Part shown: positions 5,742 to 7,163 of the stretch, in pieces
How positions within the stretch are numbered: the stretch's first letter is position 1
How the letters are laid out: every line of letters begins with the position of its first letter
Assembly (NCBI GenBank): GCA_028873745.1
Contig: JAPPNT010000128.1
Location: 660 to 7,822, forward strand
DNA: 7,163 bases
From: Chloroflexota bacterium
Lineage (GTDB): Bacteria > Chloroflexota > Dehalococcoidia > Lucifugimonadales > UBA1127
Direction: 5' to 3'
Position numbers and translations under genes: made by a program
Notes under the pieces: generated by a model
Told to the model about the DNA's origin: nothing
Database searches by the model: none
Seen by the model: only the letters and a program-made list of their open reading frames with translations

Positions 5742-7019
5742 ATGCTGACCCATGACGAGAACGAGCTCATGTGCCGTGTCGGCCCCGGCACGCCCATGGG
5801 CGAGTACCTGCGGCGGTTCTGGTTCCCCGCAATGATGTCGGAGGAGCTGCCCGAACCCGATTGTCCCCCCGTTCGCGTGCGGCTCATGGGCGAGGACCTT
5901 GTCGCCTTCCGTGACACCAACGGCGCTGTCGGCCTAATGGACAACTACTGCCCCCACCGCCGGGCCAGCCTCTTCTTCGGCCGCAACGAGGAGTCCGGCA
6001 TTCGTTGCGTCTATCACGGCTGGAAGTTCGACGTCCACGGCGACTGCGTCGACATGCCCTCGGAGCCCGCCGAGAGCAACTTCAAGGACAAGGTGAAGGT
6101 CACCGCCTACCCGTGTCAGGAGCGGTCTGGGTTCGTATGGACGTACATGGGTCCGCCCGACAAGACGCCGCAGATGCCCGACTTCGAGTGGATGCACGTG
6201 CCGGAGGAGAATCGCGGGTTCGCCAAGTTCATCTACGAGTGCAACTTCGTGCAGTCCGTGGAGGGCGAGATCGACACCGTCCACGCCAGCTTCCTCCACA
6301 GCAACCTCGACGCCCGTACCGTCGCGCCGGCCGCAACCACGTCGGGCGGACGCTACATGTACAACGAGCGCTGGGCCAACTTCTTCGTCCGCAACAAGGA
6401 CTACGGCCTGCTCATCGGCGCGCGGCGGCCCGCGGAGAATGACAGCTACTACTGGCGCATCTCCCAGTGGCTCCACCCCTTCTACACCATGACGCCCCGC
6501 GAGCCCGGCACCGGCGAGAACTCCTACGTGCGCTGCCGTATGTGGGTGCCCCGCGACGACGAGACCACGTGGGTCTACCTGAGCCACTGGCACCCCAGGC
6601 GCCCGATGTATGACGAGGACCGCCGCGAGATCGCTTCGTGCCGCAACCTCATTCCCGGCACCTGGCGCGCCAAGGCGAACATCGAAAACGACTACCTTAT
6701 CGACCGGGAAATGCAGAAGACGAAGACTTACGCGGGCATGCCACGCGGCACCGGACGCGTCGAAGACGCCGCCATGATCGAGACGATGGGCAAGGTGGTG
6801 AACCGCGAGCTGGAGCACCTCGGCACCAGCGACCTCGCCATCATCGCCATGCGCCGGCGCCTCATCAAGGGCGCCCAGGAGCTGCAGGAGGGCATCGAGC
6901 CGATGCAGGCCCATAACCCTGAGATCTATCGTCAGCGTTCGAGCAGCGCCGTCCTGCCCCGCGACGTCGTCTTCGACGAGGACCCGGAGGTCATCAAGGA
7001 GATCACCGCAGACCTGTAG
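5742..7019 (+). CDS. Rieske [2Fe-2S] aromatic-ring-hydroxylating oxygenase alpha subunit (phthalate 4,5-dioxygenase-like), paralog B
   Basis: This 425-residue protein is a full-length Rieske oxygenase component and a paralog of the gene at the left end. Cluster ligands are Cys70 and His72 (CPH) and Cys89 and His92 (CVYH). The catalytic motif gives Asp178 (bridging), His181 and His186 (iron). Asp342 in VEDAAM is the likely third iron ligand, before EHLGTSD (358-364). By eye the first 120 residues match paralog A at about 94 positions, whereas from about residue 121 to the C-terminal helix identity is far lower and lengths differ. The two therefore probably share an electron donor but use different substrates. 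The ATG follows GGGAGG by five bases, and the TAG stop lies just before the unreliable contig end. All ligands are present, so activity is expected. Substrate and regiochemistry are unknown, and an O-demethylase role is possible. No reductase is seen, and anything downstream is lost. Confidence 0.95.
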   Translation: MLTHDENELMCRVGPGTPMGEYLRRFWFPAMMSEELPEPDCPPVRVRLMGEDLVAFRDTNGAVGLMDNYCPHRRASLFFGRNEESGIRCVYHGWKFDVHGDCVDMPSEPAESNFKDKVKVTAYPCQERSGFVWTYMGPPDKTPQMPDFEWMHVPEENRGFAKFIYECNFVQSVEGEIDTVHASFLHSNLDARTVAPAATTSGGRYMYNERWANFFVRNKDYGLLIGARRPAENDSYYWRISQWLHPFYTMTPREPGTGENSYVRCRMWVPRDDETTWVYLSHWHPRRPMYDEDRREIASCRNLIPGTWRAKANIENDYLIDREMQKTKTYAGMPRGTGRVEDAAMIETMGKVVNRELEHLGTSDLAIIAMRRRLIKGAQELQEGIEPMQAHNPEIYRQRSSSAVLPRDVVFDEDPEVIKEITADL

Positions 7020-7039
7020 AGTTGGTCACGGGCAAAGAG

Positions 7040-7163
7040 TAGGGGGGGCCCGCCGGGGGGGGGGCCGGAGGATTTAAGGGGGTGGTTTTTGGTAACGCAC
7101 CCCCCCCCCCCACCCCGGCAGGGTGTTTGGGGGGGGGGGGGGGGGCGGGGGGAGTACGGCGAA
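7040..7163. other. Homopolymer-rich contig end, no interpretable gene
   Basis: After the stop of Rieske gene B the sequence turns abruptly into long G and C runs with isolated T runs, quite unlike the codon-structured DNA before it. This resembles failing base calls at the end of a read. No terminator or following gene can be supported in this stretch. Confidence 0.65.

Noticed and set aside
5934..6914. Minus-strand ORF of 326 codons opposite Rieske gene B
   Set aside because: Antisense shadow of a gene with intact catalytic motifs; Val, Ala, His and Gly-rich with no domain.
7044..7145. Possible G-quadruplex-forming G runs
   Set aside because: They are confined to the final bases with erratic homopolymers, mirrored by poor sequence at the other end, which points to base-calling failure.
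1..7163. Defence system, CRISPR array, transposon, prophage or tRNA
   Set aside because: No regularly spaced repeats, transposase, integrase, phage genes or cloverleaf-like stretch were seen; all intergenic spaces inside the reliable part are under 200 bases and are explained by promoters, leaders and one REP-like element.

Overview
The window is a GC-rich bacterial fragment of 7.2 kb with six confident protein genes and no RNA genes, insertion sequences or CRISPR arrays that I can see. Two Rieske-type aromatic-ring-hydroxylating oxygenase alpha subunits of the phthalate 4,5-dioxygenase kind lie near the two ends, pointing outwards. With an MmgE/PrpD protein, a tandem-VOC protein and a small DNL-type zinc ribbon, they resemble gene sets of Chloroflexota (Dehalococcoidia or SAR202-like lineages), which often carry many such Rieske enzymes. 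That placement is an inference from gene style, not a demonstrated match. About 110 bases at each end are homopolymer-rich and look like poor-quality read ends, so the source is probably a draft environmental or clone assembly.

Layout from left to right: bases 1-114 hold no gene. Rieske oxygenase A (115-1416) is on the minus strand. A compact divergent control region (1417-1603) separates it from a plus-strand double-VOC (glyoxalase-like) protein (1604-2395), with a readable sigma-70-type promoter for each direction and two inverted repeats. The VOC gene converges on an MmgE/PrpD-family gene (2418-3752, minus) with only 22 bases between them. A second divergent region (3753-3940) holds a widespread REP-like palindrome in the prpD leader and a promoter plus Shine-Dalgarno sequence for a DEAD-box RNA helicase. 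The helicase reading frame is open back to about 3920, although its first conventional start is a TTG at 4097. A 69-residue zinc-ribbon protein (5454-5663) and Rieske oxygenase B (5742-7019) follow on the same strand, each with its own candidate promoter.

Functionally the window has a catabolic left part (Rieske A, VOC, MmgE/PrpD), a nucleic-acid housekeeping centre (helicase, zinc ribbon) and a second Rieske enzyme on the right. The Rieske enzymes need an electron-donating reductase and/or ferredoxin, and none is encoded here. No complete pathway can be read, and substrates are unknown.

I do not see an undescribed multi-gene system. The most useful points are the likely wrong or non-canonical helicase start (ATA at 3941), the split conservation between the two Rieske paralogs, and the organised control region between Rieske A and the VOC gene.
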